From Rhodobacter sp. (lineage in GTDB: Bacteria > Pseudomonadota > Alphaproteobacteria > Rhodobacterales > Rhodobacteraceae): a DNA stretch of 42,510 bases. Positions within the stretch are counted from its first letter, which is position 1, and each line of letters starts with the position of its first letter. Under the pieces are notes generated by a model, which saw only the letters and a program-made list of their open reading frames with translations, searched no databases and was not told where the DNA came from. Position numbers and translations under genes: made by a program. Below, in pieces: positions 1 to 7,795 of the stretch. The stretch covers positions 1 through 42,510 of the forward strand of contig JAJDOB010000134.1 in the NCBI GenBank assembly GCA_022340385.1, read 5' to 3'.

Positions 1-1
1 G

Positions 2-268
2 TACAGCAGCGACGGCATGACCCGAGGCGAGTTTTACGCCGGAAAGCCCGCCGCAGAAGTTACAGTGAACGTCCTCGTGACTGGCGGAGAATCTCGCCCA
101 CACCTCTGGAAGTATTTTAATGACGAAGTTCTGCGTGGCCCTGGCGCTTTCAGTCTGTCCACAATCGACTATCAGGACTTTCCGCGGGCAATGAAGGTGA
201 AGCTCCTTCGCGAACTCAACCCACCCCGCCTATCTGGCGAGTTCGAACGGCGTTTCATGGTGCGTTGA
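2..268 (+). CDS. C-terminal end of a DUF1194-type (VWFA-like) protein, partial
   Basis: The reading frame is open to the left edge, so the gene begins outside the window. The last ~65 residues contain VNVLVTGGE, then a Y-F-x-x-x-V-x-x-GPGAF block, then DFPRAMKVKLLREL. That spacing (INxLVIGGE, YYRxxVIGGPGAF, DFAxAIRRKLLxEI) is what I recall from the C-terminus of DUF1194 proteins, periplasmic von Willebrand A-like proteins common in Rhodobacterales. It is followed at once by recombinase debris, so it could be a displaced gene end rather than an intact gene. Recognition rests on one motif block; molecular function is unknown. Confidence 0.55.
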   Translation, partial: YSSDGMTRGEFYAGKPAAEVTVNVLVTGGESRPHLWKYFNDEVLRGPGAFSLSTIDYQDFPRAMKVKLLRELNPPRLSGEFERRFMVR

Positions 269-382
269 GTACTCATCCGGTCAGTGGCACTCGCACCTGC
301 TCCCGGCTCTGAACGGCAGTTCGCCGTACCACTGACGAGCGGCCGCTTTGGCTGAAACATCCCAACTGGTCCACCTGCCGAG

Positions 383-577
383 CCCGAGGGGATCGATTCC
401 ACCTACATGATCAGCGTCCTGCGCCTGACCCTACTCGCGCCCGACATCGTCGAAGCGGCTCTGGACGGGAAGCAGGGACCGGAGGTCACGCTGGCGCGGG
501 TGCTGGAGCCGTTTCCATCGGAATGGACGGTACAAGCGGCAGTCACAAGTAATGACTGTCGGTCTCACTCGGTGTGA
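383..577 (+). pseudogene. Remnant of a serine-recombinase (resolvase/invertase) C-terminus
   Basis: This frame reads IDSTYMISVLRLTLLAPDI, then VEAALDGKQ, LTLARVLEPFP and SEW before stopping at 575-577. The pattern (S/Y-V-x-R-x-L-R-L-x-x-LAPDIVEAILDGRQ, then LTLxxLLxPFPxxW) is the conserved C-terminal tail of large alphaproteobacterial site-specific recombinases of the DNA-invertase type. The catalytic N-terminal domain is absent and the last ~14 residues do not fit the family. It lies beside an integrase at an island edge and is almost certainly a decayed fragment. A short functional protein is unlikely because there is no plausible start with an RBS. Confidence 0.6.
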
Positions 578-826
578 AACGGCGCCGAATATTGACCCCG
601 GCTGGATAGCTATCAAGAGATTGAAGTCATTGAAGAATCGCCGTTTGGGGTGGGGTCACAATCGGCGCCGATCATGACCCCCCAAGAGCCCGCAGAAACA
701 CTATAATTCCAACGCATTAGGACAAATACCAAGGGGGTCACACTTCGATGCCGATTCACAGGCAGGCAGCTTCCGGCCTTTGCGCAGCCATGCTCTATCC
801 GAGACAAATGTCGGTGAATTCTACGT
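578..826. repeat. Non-coding stretch with repeated GGCGCCGA-TGACCCC units, possibly an IS21-type end
   Basis: About 250 bases lie between the resolvase remnant and the integrase, with no credible gene. Two near-identical units, GGCGCCGAATATTGACCCC at 581-599 and GGCGCCGATCATGACCCC at 664-681, are in direct orientation. A looser related unit (GGGGGTCACACTTCGATGCC) begins near 735. Multiple short end repeats with a TGACCCC core resemble the transposase-binding repeats of IS21-family elements, but no istA or istB coding sequence is visible. At most this is a relic. The integrase promoter must also lie here; I could not place it with confidence. Confidence 0.35.
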
Positions 827-1891
827 GTGGACGACGAAGCAGGAACCTCGGTTGCTTACAGCAGCACCGATTGGTACTTCCGACGCAAGGGGCATCCCCT
901 CGTCAAGCTGCCCGACCCGCCCCACAACGACCCGAAGTTCCTAGCCGCCTACGCCGCAGCCGCAGAGGCCGCGCCAGCGACGCGCAGGGCCCCGCTGGGA
1001 AGCATTTCCGGGCTAATAGAGGCGGCCATTGCCTCCGACCGCTACCTATCCCGTAGCAAGGTCTATCGTGCAACGCTACGGCGGCACTTCGAGGCGATAA
1101 AGGAACAAGCCGGGACCGCACCAGCAATGCATCTACTTGACCGGCACATACGCGCCGACGTTGAGCGGTCCATTAACCCTACCGACCGCAGAAAGGCTTG
1201 GAGGTTCTTGTGCGACTTCGGCGTGGCGGACGGGGTTCTAGATAAAAATCCCTCGCAGGGGGTCGAAGCACCTAGAAAACCAGCCACCGAAGGTTTCCCG
1301 CCCTGGGCGCACCAAGAGCTAGAAGCCTTCCGCGCCCGCTGGAAGATCGGCACCACTAAGCGGGCGGCGTTCGAACTGCTGCACTGGACCGGTCTGCGCA
1401 TCGGGGACGCCGTGAAAATCGGCCCCGGTCATATCGACCGGCGCGGAGTACTGGTCTACTCGCAGAGCAAGGTGAAGAAGCCCGCCTATATTCCATGGAC
1501 TGCCGCATTGCCCGCCTCCGTGGCCGAATGCGCCCCGGACCGTGATTTCATGCACCGGGCGCTCGACGCGCTGAACATCCGCCAAATGGCCTTCCTTGCG
1601 ACTACGAACGGTGCCTCGCGTTCGGAGAAATGGCTGGGCAACATGATACGTGAAGCGGCCCGGGAAGCGGGGGTTGCGAAAAGCGCACACGGCCTGCGGA
1701 AATCCCGCGGGATCGCGCTGGCGGAAGCCGGTCTCTCAGCGCACGGGATCATGTCTTGGCTTGGACATCAGACGTTGAAAGAAGCCCAGCACTACACCGA
1801 AGAAGCCGACAGGTGGCGGGCGGTTATGGGGGCGAACGAAGAACGAACGTTGCAACCAGACCCGCGCCATGTTGCAACCACGAAAAAATAG
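827..1891 (+). CDS. Tyrosine recombinase / phage-type integrase
   Basis: A 354-residue site-specific recombinase that should catalyse integration and excision of the element at its left. Residues ~55-150 form the SAM-like core-binding region and ~160-335 the catalytic domain. The active-site set is visible: Arg191 in WTGLRIGDAV, a Lys in the SQSKVKK hairpin (~215-217), His288 and Arg291 in HGLRKSRG, His314 in WLGHQ and the nucleophile Tyr323 in HYTEEADR. An in-frame TGA at 815-817 forces the start to be the GTG at 827 or later, so the N-terminus is slightly short for the family and may be trimmed. The gene ends 29 bases from the 3' end of a tRNA-Arg gene, the usual arrangement for tRNA-targeting integrases. 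Confidence 0.92.
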   Translation: MDDEAGTSVAYSSTDWYFRRKGHPLVKLPDPPHNDPKFLAAYAAAAEAAPATRRAPLGSISGLIEAAIASDRYLSRSKVYRATLRRHFEAIKEQAGTAPAMHLLDRHIRADVERSINPTDRRKAWRFLCDFGVADGVLDKNPSQGVEAPRKPATEGFPPWAHQELEAFRARWKIGTTKRAAFELLHWTGLRIGDAVKIGPGHIDRRGVLVYSQSKVKKPAYIPWTAALPASVAECAPDRDFMHRALDALNIRQMAFLATTNGASRSEKWLGNMIREAAREAGVAKSAHGLRKSRGIALAEAGLSAHGIMSWLGHQTLKEAQHYTEEADRWRAVMGANEERTLQPDPRHVATTKK

Positions 1892-1920
1892 CGTGGCAAT
1901 TCAATATCTTGAAAGGGATG

Positions 1921-1965
1921 TGGCGCGCTGGGGAGGATTCGAACCCCCGACCCCTTGATTCGTAG
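1921..1965. other. Probable attachment site (att) in the 3' half of tRNA-Arg
   Basis: Tyrosine recombinases of this type recombine within the 3' half of tRNA genes and leave the tRNA intact. The integrase gene ends 29 bases away, so the core site is expected between the T arm and the CCA end. The partner repeat would lie beyond the left edge and is not visible, so the exact core cannot be fixed. Confidence 0.45.
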
Positions 1966-1997
1966 TCAAGTACTCTATCCAACTGAGCTACCAGCGC
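1921..1997 (-). tRNA. tRNA-Arg (anticodon ACG)
   Basis: Read on the minus strand, the 77-base gene folds into a full cloverleaf. The acceptor GCGCTGG pairs with CCAGCGC, followed by discriminator G and an encoded CCA. The D arm contains AGCTCAGTTGGATAGAG. The anticodon stem CTTGA/TCAAG encloses loop CTACGAA (anticodon ACG), and the T arm has loop TTCGAAT. ACG is read as inosine-34 and decodes CGU/CGC/CGA arginine codons. The 3' end faces the integrase gene. Confidence 0.97.
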
Positions 1998-2049
1998 GCG
2001 GGGTGTGGCGGATGTAGCGATCACTGCCGGGCTTTGCAAGAGGCAAACG

Positions 2050-3453
2050 TCACTCGGCGGCCGCTTCCAGTGCCACGATCGATTTCGGCAGGCAGATGAC
2101 AAATGACGTGCCCGCCGGCCCGGATGCCAGCAAATCCAGGCGCCCGCCGTGGCCGCGCACCAGTTCGGCGGCAATCGTCAGGCCCAATCCGAAGCCGCCC
2201 TTGCGGGTGCCGCCCTGAAACGCCTGGAACAGATGTTCGCGCGCCTTGGCCGGCAGGCCGGGGCCGGTGTCGCTGACCCTTATCTCCCATTCCCGGTCGC
2301 TTTCGCTGGCGAACACCGAAATCTCGCCCGGTTTGCCGCTGGCCATGATCGCCTGGCGCGCATTTCGGACCAGGTTGCTCAGCACCCGGTAAAGCTGTTC
2401 CGGATCCGCGCGCAGCACCATGCCGGCGGGCACATCCTCGGAAAAACTGACATCATGGCTGTCGCAGGCCAGACGTTCGGCATCAACCACGTCATTGACC
2501 ACATCGGCCAGCATCACCCGGTCCAGTCGCGGGGCCGGCTCCTCTGCCTTGCCGAAGGCCAGCGTGCTTTCACACAGGTTCACCGCCCGCGCGATCGACC
2601 CGACGAGTTTCGGGACCGATCGCTTGACGCCCGGGTCTTCGCTTTGTTCCAGCCGGTCGGAAAACAGCTGTGCGACCGTCAGGATATTGCGCAGATCATG
2701 GCTGATCTTGGCCACCGCGCTGCCAAGCTGGGCCAGGCGTTCCTTTTGCTTCAGCGACCCGGTCAGTTGCACCTGCATCGAGGCCAGCGCCACCTCTGCA
2801 TCGCGCAGTTCGGTAACCCCAGCGGTTGGTACGATGATCCGGCGGGCGTCCTCGGGAGCCTCGGCATAGGCCATCATCGCCTGCACCACGCGCTTGATCG
2901 GCTTGACCAGAAAACTGCGCACCGCAAGAAACAGCAGGATCGCGGTAAATATGGAAATCACCGCGCTCAGCAGCAGAATCCGCAAACCATAGTCGATCAT
3001 CGCGCTGCGAAGCGGGGCGGCTTCCATCGTGACCTCGATCAGCAGCCCGGCCTTGCGCACCGGGTTGCCGATCACCCGGATCACCTGGTTTTCCACAGTG
3101 AAAAGACAGCGCATCGCATCGCCGATCAATTCGAACGCACCGGGGTTGCGCAGATCATAGGTCGCGGCAACCGGTGACGGGATCGGCGATGACAGCACCA
3201 ACTGGCGCACCTGGTCGCGCCGCATCACCACGTTGAACACGCCCGCGTTTTGCAGCAGCTCTTCTTCAAGATCCATGTCGATCATGTCATCCGCCAGCAG
3301 TGCCAGCGACGCGATCTGGGCCTTTTCCAGCCGCAGCAGCAGGTAATCCTCGCGGAACCGCGCGATCGAGGGCACGAAAATCAGCACCTCGGCCAGCATC
3401 ACGAACACTGTCGTCAATATCAGGAACCGGCCAGAGAGCGAGTTGAGAAACAT
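2050..3453 (-). CDS. Membrane-bound sensor histidine kinase
   Basis: The protein should autophosphorylate on His and pass phosphate to an unidentified response regulator. From the chosen ATG (467 aa) there is a first membrane segment at ~9-30, an extracytoplasmic sensing region to ~155, a second membrane segment at ~157-182, then a HAMP linker. The kinase core has the H-box KISHDLRNILT (His252), the N-box LVRNARQAI (Asn364), the G1 box VSDTGPGLP (Asp395) and the G2 box GGFGLGLTIA (~419-427). A longer frame extends upstream but would run into the preceding oxidoreductase gene, so the start at 3453, 22 bases after that gene's stop, is preferred. No response regulator is adjacent; it is an orphan kinase at the end of a possible operon. 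Confidence 0.9.
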   Translation of the reverse strand: MFLNSLSGRFLILTTVFVMLAEVLIFVPSIARFREDYLLLRLEKAQIASLALLADDMIDMDLEEELLQNAGVFNVVMRRDQVRQLVLSSPIPSPVAATYDLRNPGAFELIGDAMRCLFTVENQVIRVIGNPVRKAGLLIEVTMEAAPLRSAMIDYGLRILLLSAVISIFTAILLFLAVRSFLVKPIKRVVQAMMAYAEAPEDARRIIVPTAGVTELRDAEVALASMQVQLTGSLKQKERLAQLGSAVAKISHDLRNILTVAQLFSDRLEQSEDPGVKRSVPKLVGSIARAVNLCESTLAFGKAEEPAPRLDRVMLADVVNDVVDAERLACDSHDVSFSEDVPAGMVLRADPEQLYRVLSNLVRNARQAIMASGKPGEISVFASESDREWEIRVSDTGPGLPAKAREHLFQAFQGGTRKGGFGLGLTIAAELVRGHGGRLDLLASGPAGTSFVICLPKSIVALEAAAE

Positions 3454-3475
3454 CGGCCTTATCACACGCCTTTCA

Positions 3476-4891
3476 TCAGGGCAGCCAGCGCTGCACAAAA
3501 CCCACGACCCGCTTGACCATGGGGGAGTCGAACAGTCTGGGTGTAAAATAGGCCCCGGCAACGCGTTTGTTAACCTCACCCAACGTTGGATAGGGCGCAA
3601 CCATTGCCGCGACCGCCCCCATCTTGAGATTATTCGCAATGGCCAGCGCCCAGAGCCCGATCAGTTCCCCCGCCTGGGCCCCGACGATGGACGCGCCCAC
3701 CGGGCGGCCCTTGACCACCATCACCTTGATCATGCCGGTGGTCCTGGATTCGGTGATCGCGCGGTCATTGCCGGAATAGTCGAACCGAACCACCTGCAGC
3801 TTTTGCCCGTGTTTCTCGTGCGCCTGCGCCTCGGTCAGGCCGACCTGCGCCAGTTCGGGGTCGGTATAGGTCGCCCAGGGAATATGATCGGTGCGCTGCC
3901 TTGACGGCAGTCCGAACAGCATCGACCGGATGATGACACCGGCATGATAACCCGCGACATGGGTAAACTGCAGCCCACCCGCCGCATCGCCGATAGCATA
4001 GACTTTGCGGTTCGACGTGCGCAGTGACGCATCCACCTTGATCGCACGGTCATGGTCGATTCCGGCCTTGTCGAGGTCCAGCTTGTCGAGGTTCACCTTG
4101 CGCCCCACCGCCATCAGCAGATGCGAGCCGGTGAAGCTGCGCCCATCCTTGGCCTCGACGATGATTCTGCCGGCCGTTTCGCTGATGTTTGCCGCCAGCG
4201 CGCCCTCGGCGATCTCGATCCCTTCGGCGCGCATCCGGTCCAGCACGATGGCGGCCAGTTCCGGGTCATCCTTGCCCATTGCCTTTTCGCCCTCGATCAC
4301 CGTCACCTTGCTGCCTAGGCGGACATGCGCCTGAGCCATTTCCATGCCGATCGGGCCACCGCCGATGATCAGCAGATGTTCAGGCTGATCGCGAAGGTCG
4401 AAAATATCCTCGTTGGTGTAGCAGGTCACCTTGTCCAGCCCCGGAATCGGCGGCACGAAGGGTGACGACCCGGTCGCAATCACGAACCGGCGCGCCTTGA
4501 TCACAACCTCGCCCGCCTGAACCTCGTCAGCAGAGATGAACCGCCCGAATCCGGTTATGACCTTCACGCCGAGACTTTCGAACCGCTCGACTGAATCATG
4601 CGGCGCGATGGTGGCGATCACGCGCGCGACGTGGTCCTTTGCGGCAGCGTAATCGACGCTTGGCTTCACCGGCCGGACGCCGAATTCGGCGCCGCTGGTC
4701 ATCGCATGGGCGTGCTTTGCCGCGGCAATCAGCGCCTTGGACGGCACGCAGCCGTAGTTCAGGCAATCGCCACCCATCTTGTGGCCTTCCAGCAGCACCA
4801 CGCGCGCGCCCATCTGCACCGCGCCCGCCGCCACGCTCAGGCCACCCGATCCGCCGCCGATCACGCAGATATCCGTTTCCACTCGCTGCAT
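3476..4891 (-). CDS. FAD-dependent pyridine nucleotide-disulfide oxidoreductase (mercuric reductase/Lpd-like)
   Basis: A 471-residue flavoprotein of the glutathione reductase/dihydrolipoamide dehydrogenase superfamily. The N-terminal FAD Rossmann motif is VIGGGSGGLS (~10-19), the redox-active disulfide is C43-x4-C48 in GGDCLNYGCVPSK, and an NAD(P)-binding motif lies in IIGGGPIGMEMA. The second FAD contact is YAIGDAAGG, and a dimerisation domain fills the C-terminus. The usual catalytic His-Pro-T motif is replaced by APYPTLGE, so the standard proton-relay histidine is missing. The gene follows a TVP38-type membrane gene after a 4-base gap, a pairing seen in many bacteria. The substrate is unknown; a role in redox handling of a transported small molecule is only inference. 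Confidence 0.88.
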   Translation of the reverse strand: MQRVETDICVIGGGSGGLSVAAGAVQMGARVVLLEGHKMGGDCLNYGCVPSKALIAAAKHAHAMTSGAEFGVRPVKPSVDYAAAKDHVARVIATIAPHDSVERFESLGVKVITGFGRFISADEVQAGEVVIKARRFVIATGSSPFVPPIPGLDKVTCYTNEDIFDLRDQPEHLLIIGGGPIGMEMAQAHVRLGSKVTVIEGEKAMGKDDPELAAIVLDRMRAEGIEIAEGALAANISETAGRIIVEAKDGRSFTGSHLLMAVGRKVNLDKLDLDKAGIDHDRAIKVDASLRTSNRKVYAIGDAAGGLQFTHVAGYHAGVIIRSMLFGLPSRQRTDHIPWATYTDPELAQVGLTEAQAHEKHGQKLQVVRFDYSGNDRAITESRTTGMIKVMVVKGRPVGASIVGAQAGELIGLWALAIANNLKMGAVAAMVAPYPTLGEVNKRVAGAYFTPRLFDSPMVKRVVGFVQRWLP

Positions 4892-4895
4892 CCGC

Positions 4896-5639
4896 CTAGA
4901 GCCCCTGCTTGCCGCGCACGGCTTTCAGCACGATAGGCAGCAGCGCCAGCGCGCAAAGCCCCAGAATCGGCAGCAAGATCTGCGGTTCGAAAATGATACC
5001 CAGGTTCGGCGTCTCGCCGCGTTCGAACACCTCGCCCAGACCGGCACCGACAGAGGTATAGACCACAGCCCCCGGGATGATCCCCAGAAAAGTCGACACC
5101 GCAAAGCGCCAGGTCGGCACCTGTACGAAGGCCGGCACCAGGTTGGCGATGAAGAACGGCACCGCCGGCACCAGCCGGATCAGGAACAGCATCGACCACT
5201 GGTTCTCGTCGATACCATCCTTGATCTTGCCGACGATCCCGTCAGATCCCTGAAGCCGTGCGCCCAGACGTTCGCCAAGGCCCCATCGCGCGGCGGTAAA
5301 GATTGCCACCGCACCGATCGTGGCCCCGATGACATTGTAAAGCGCCCCGGGAAAGGTTGCGAACAGGAAGCCACCGGTCAGCGTGGCAATCGTGGCACCC
5401 GGCAATGAAAACGCGACAATCGCAACATAGACCGCGATGAAGATCAGGACTGTGGCCGGATAATTCGCGTCACGAAATCCCAGCAGCGCCTCGCGGTTGT
5501 CGCGCAGAGTCTCGAAGCTCAGGTAGTCGCGCAGGGTGAACGCGCCCACCACCGCCACCACCAGAATCGCAATCAGGGGCAGCCGCCGCACCAGGCCGCC
5601 CGGGCCTGCGCCTATTGCCTGGTCCGTCGCATCACTCAT
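4896..5639 (-). CDS. TVP38/TMEM64 (SNARE-associated/DedA-like) family membrane protein
   Basis: An integral membrane protein of about 247 residues with hydrophobic segments near the N-terminus (LIAILVVAVVGAF), a long central block containing FSLPGATIATLTGGFLF and GAIYNVIGAT-like glycine-rich helices, and a C-terminal segment ILPILGLCALALLPIVL. The F-x-LPGxxxxxxxGGxLF motif is the SNARE-associated family signature. The chosen start MSDATD is one option; an in-frame ATG at 5663 with GAAAGA upstream is equally possible. It is first in a two-gene unit with the flavin oxidoreductase and is divergent from rpmH. The family is linked to lipid scrambling or transport; the specific role here is unknown. 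Confidence 0.85.
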   Translation of the reverse strand: MSDATDQAIGAGPGGLVRRLPLIAILVVAVVGAFTLRDYLSFETLRDNREALLGFRDANYPATVLIFIAVYVAIVAFSLPGATIATLTGGFLFATFPGALYNVIGATIGAVAIFTAARWGLGERLGARLQGSDGIVGKIKDGIDENQWSMLFLIRLVPAVPFFIANLVPAFVQVPTWRFAVSTFLGIIPGAVVYTSVGAGLGEVFERGETPNLGIIFEPQILLPILGLCALALLPIVLKAVRGKQGL

Positions 5640-5835
5640 GGAAATGTCCCGTCTCTCGTTCATTCGTTCTTTCAAGATGCGGCCTCGCAACGACGTCCAA
5701 CACCCATATCACGCCCGCTTGATCGCCGGTGAGCGTTGTTTCCCTGAAATCGGGAAATTCCCCGTGATATGAAACATTTCAGCGGGTCGGGACGCTGCGG
5801 CGCCGAATTCTTGAAACATTCCCGCCCGCACTCAA

Positions 5836-5864
5836 TTGACAAGCACAGGACCGCAGCCTAAAGA
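5836..5864 (+). promoter_or_regulatory. Probable promoter of rpmH-rnpA-yidD
   Basis: A perfect -35 hexamer TTGACA (5836-5841) is followed after 17 bases by TAAAGA (5859-5864), a weak -10. It lies 73 bases upstream of the rpmH start in the divergent intergenic region. The -35 is convincing and the -10 only fair. Confidence 0.5.
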
Positions 5865-5936
5865 CCGGGCTTCGAATGAACGACAGGCCTTTGAATCGCG
5901 ATAGCCGGTTTGGGCCACCTAGACGGAGACGATGCG

Positions 5937-6071
5937 ATGAAACGCACATTTCAACCCTCGAACCTGGTTCGCAAGCGGCGCCACGGTTTCCGCTCGCGCA
6001 TGGCCACCAAGGCCGGGCGCAAGATCCTGAACGCGCGCCGCGCCAAGGGCCGGATCAAGCTGAGCGCCTAG
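5937..6071 (+). CDS. rpmH: 50S ribosomal protein L34
   Basis: The 44-residue protein begins [20 protein letters not shown] and ends in KGRIKLSA, a full match to bacterial L34 (KRTFQPSxxxRxRxHGFRxRMxTxxGRxxxxxRRxKGR). It is a small, very basic protein of the large subunit near the exit tunnel. ACGGAGAC just upstream is the ribosome-binding site. It heads the classical rpmH-rnpA-yidD group. Confidence 0.97.
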   Translation: MKRTFQPSNLVRKRRHGFRSRMATKAGRKILNARRAKGRIKLSA

Positions 6072-6144
6072 GGGCGCTGCCGAAGGGCCGATCGAATTGA
6101 TACCGCCGGGGGCATCTGTGGCAGGCGCAAGCGCCGGGGCCGGG

Positions 6145-6516
6145 ATGCCTCCGGCGGTTTCCGTTCGTCTGGACGTCATTCGAAAGCGCGCCGATTTCCT
6201 GAAGGCCGCACGCGCGCGGCGCTGGGTTGCGAAAGGGTTCATCCTGCAGGCCCGCCAGCGCGACAACGACGAACCGGAACCGCAGATCATCCGCATCGGG
6301 TTCACCTGCTCCAAGAAGGTCGGCAATGCCGTGGCCCGCAATCGAGCCAAACGCCGCCTGCGCGAGATTGCCCGCCTGATCCTGCCCGTCTCGGGGCGGC
6401 CCGGCTGGGATTATGTGCTGATTGGCCGCGCCGGGGTAAGCGCGACGCGCGATTTCACCGAACTGCTGTCCGATCTGGAATGGTCTCTTCGCAAGATCCA
6501 CGAGCCGCGTTCATGA
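6145..6516 (+). CDS. rnpA: Ribonuclease P protein component
   Basis: RnpA binds the RNase P RNA and helps cleave 5' leaders from pre-tRNAs. The core reads [11 protein letters not shown], then [22 protein letters not shown], split here as the RNR signature S-K-K-V-G-x-A-V-x-R-N-R-x-K-R-R-L-R-E, then [10 protein letters not shown]. The start is uncertain: ATG 6145 (123 aa) is chosen because the conserved domain follows closely. In-frame GTG 6118 and TTG 6097 would add a glycine/alanine-rich leader. The stop overlaps the yidD start (ATGA), giving translational coupling. Confidence 0.94.
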   Translation: MPPAVSVRLDVIRKRADFLKAARARRWVAKGFILQARQRDNDEPEPQIIRIGFTCSKKVGNAVARNRAKRRLREIARLILPVSGRPGWDYVLIGRAGVSATRDFTELLSDLEWSLRKIHEPRS

Positions 6517-6746
6517 CTCCGCTGGCCCATGTCGTCGCCCTGCCCCTGCGCGCCTACCGGCTGCTGCTAAGCCCGTGGGTCGGCTACAATTGCCGATACC
6601 ACCCGACCTGCTCTGCCTATGCCCTGGAGGCACTGGAAAAACACGGTGGGGTGAAAGGCACCTGGCTTGCCGCCCGCCGGATCGCGCGCTGCCACCCCTG
6701 GGGCGGCAGCGGCGTCGATAACGTGCCAGGCGGCGGTCCGGACTAG
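6513..6746 (+). CDS. yidD: Membrane protein insertion efficiency factor YidD
   Basis: The 77-residue protein has the family hallmarks: an amphipathic N-terminus ([12 protein letters not shown]), the motif [15 protein letters not shown], and a C-terminal [12 protein letters not shown]. YidD assists YidC-dependent insertion of inner-membrane proteins, and yidC lies 3.7 kb downstream here. The ATG overlaps the rnpA stop as ATGA. The stop TAG shares a CTAG palindrome with the stop codon of the convergent hydrolase gene. Confidence 0.94.
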   Translation: MTPLAHVVALPLRAYRLLLSPWVGYNCRYHPTCSAYALEALEKHGGVKGTWLAARRIARCHPWGGSGVDNVPGGGPD

Positions 6747-7693
6747 GGCCGCAGCGCCAGGTTGCCCTGATCCGTGGGCAATCTGGTCGGAAATTCGTGC
6801 CGGTCCAGTTGCCCGTTCACGCAATGGAACACGTCCTCAAGGAATCGCGGATCATCGAAATAGAATCGATGGGCACTGGTGATCGGATCCAGATCGAAAT
6901 CATCCTCATGCGCGCGATAATACGCCCCGCAATACAGGTCCACCGCCTTGCCCGGGGGTGCATCGGGCAACCCCACGCGCCCGGCACGGGGCGCCACACC
7001 GACGCGTTTGACATTGGCAATCGACAGGACGTTGTCCAACGGATTGTAGTAGTTCGTCAGCCGCACACAGTGCCGGTACAACGAGGACGATTTCGGATTG
7101 TCGCCATTCAGCGATGATTGCGACACGTCCGCGGCAACGAACATGATCTGGCTGACCGACCAGCTTTGCGCCGCAACCGCGGGCCGGTCGTCGGCATCGT
7201 CGAATGCCTCGCGCACGACGTAACAGCCCATCGAATGCGCCAGCACATGCATGTTGATCCGGCACGACGGCGTCTGCAGCGCGGCAAAGCTGCGAATGCC
7301 CTCGTCGACCAGCCGGAAGGCGGTTTGCTTGGCGTCGGTGCGATCCTCAAGATAATTCAGCGCACTGTCGGCGCTTGGCCAGTCAAAGCTGATCACAACC
7401 CCCTCGAAACCATTTCTCTCCAGACCGGCCCTGATCTTGCGGTGCCGTTCCAGCATGACCTGCCGCGAATTGTTGAAGCCGTGAACGTAAAAGACGATAT
7501 CGCCCTTGGCCTCGCCGGGATGATCGCCGGAACTGGCTTCCTCCAGCACCGCAGCCACCCAATCCCGCTTGCGAATCGCCTGCCCGGGTTCGGTTCTTCC
7601 AGAGTTTTCGGGAACCGCCAGAAAATGTGTGGCGCCCGGTTCATTGCTGAACTCACCACTCCGCACGCTGCGCACGCAGAAAACATAGTCCAT
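6743..7693 (-). CDS. DUF900-like alpha/beta hydrolase
   Basis: A 316-residue alpha/beta-hydrolase fold protein. The oxyanion-side motif is FYVHGFNNS (His71), the nucleophile elbow is [10 protein letters not shown] (Ser154), and SFDWPSADS is typical of DUF900 proteins. An acidic residue and a C-terminal His complete the expected triad but cannot be assigned safely. No signal peptide is visible. A strong Shine-Dalgarno AGGAGG (7699-7704) lies five bases before the ATG. The gene is divergent from ttcA and convergent with yidD, with a 4-base overlap, and breaks an otherwise plus-strand core block. The substrate is unknown. Confidence 0.82.
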   Translation of the reverse strand: MDYVFCVRSVRSGEFSNEPGATHFLAVPENSGRTEPGQAIRKRDWVAAVLEEASSGDHPGEAKGDIVFYVHGFNNSRQVMLERHRKIRAGLERNGFEGVVISFDWPSADSALNYLEDRTDAKQTAFRLVDEGIRSFAALQTPSCRINMHVLAHSMGCYVVREAFDDADDRPAVAAQSWSVSQIMFVAADVSQSSLNGDNPKSSSLYRHCVRLTNYYNPLDNVLSIANVKRVGVAPRAGRVGLPDAPPGKAVDLYCGAYYRAHEDDFDLDPITSAHRFYFDDPRFLEDVFHCVNGQLDRHEFPTRLPTDQGNLALRP

Positions 7694-7795
7694 TCGTACC
7701 TCCTAAAAGCTTGTTTGAAATAAGTGGCCCGAGTATTGCCAAAGAAACCGCTTCGCGCAATTCCTCGAAACCGACGGCGAAATACATCTTTCATC

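Noticed and set aside
270-340. GTCAGTGG/CCACTGAC inverted repeat as an island att or operator
   Set aside because: The eight-base arms are ~40 bases apart with no further support; chance occurrence is likely.
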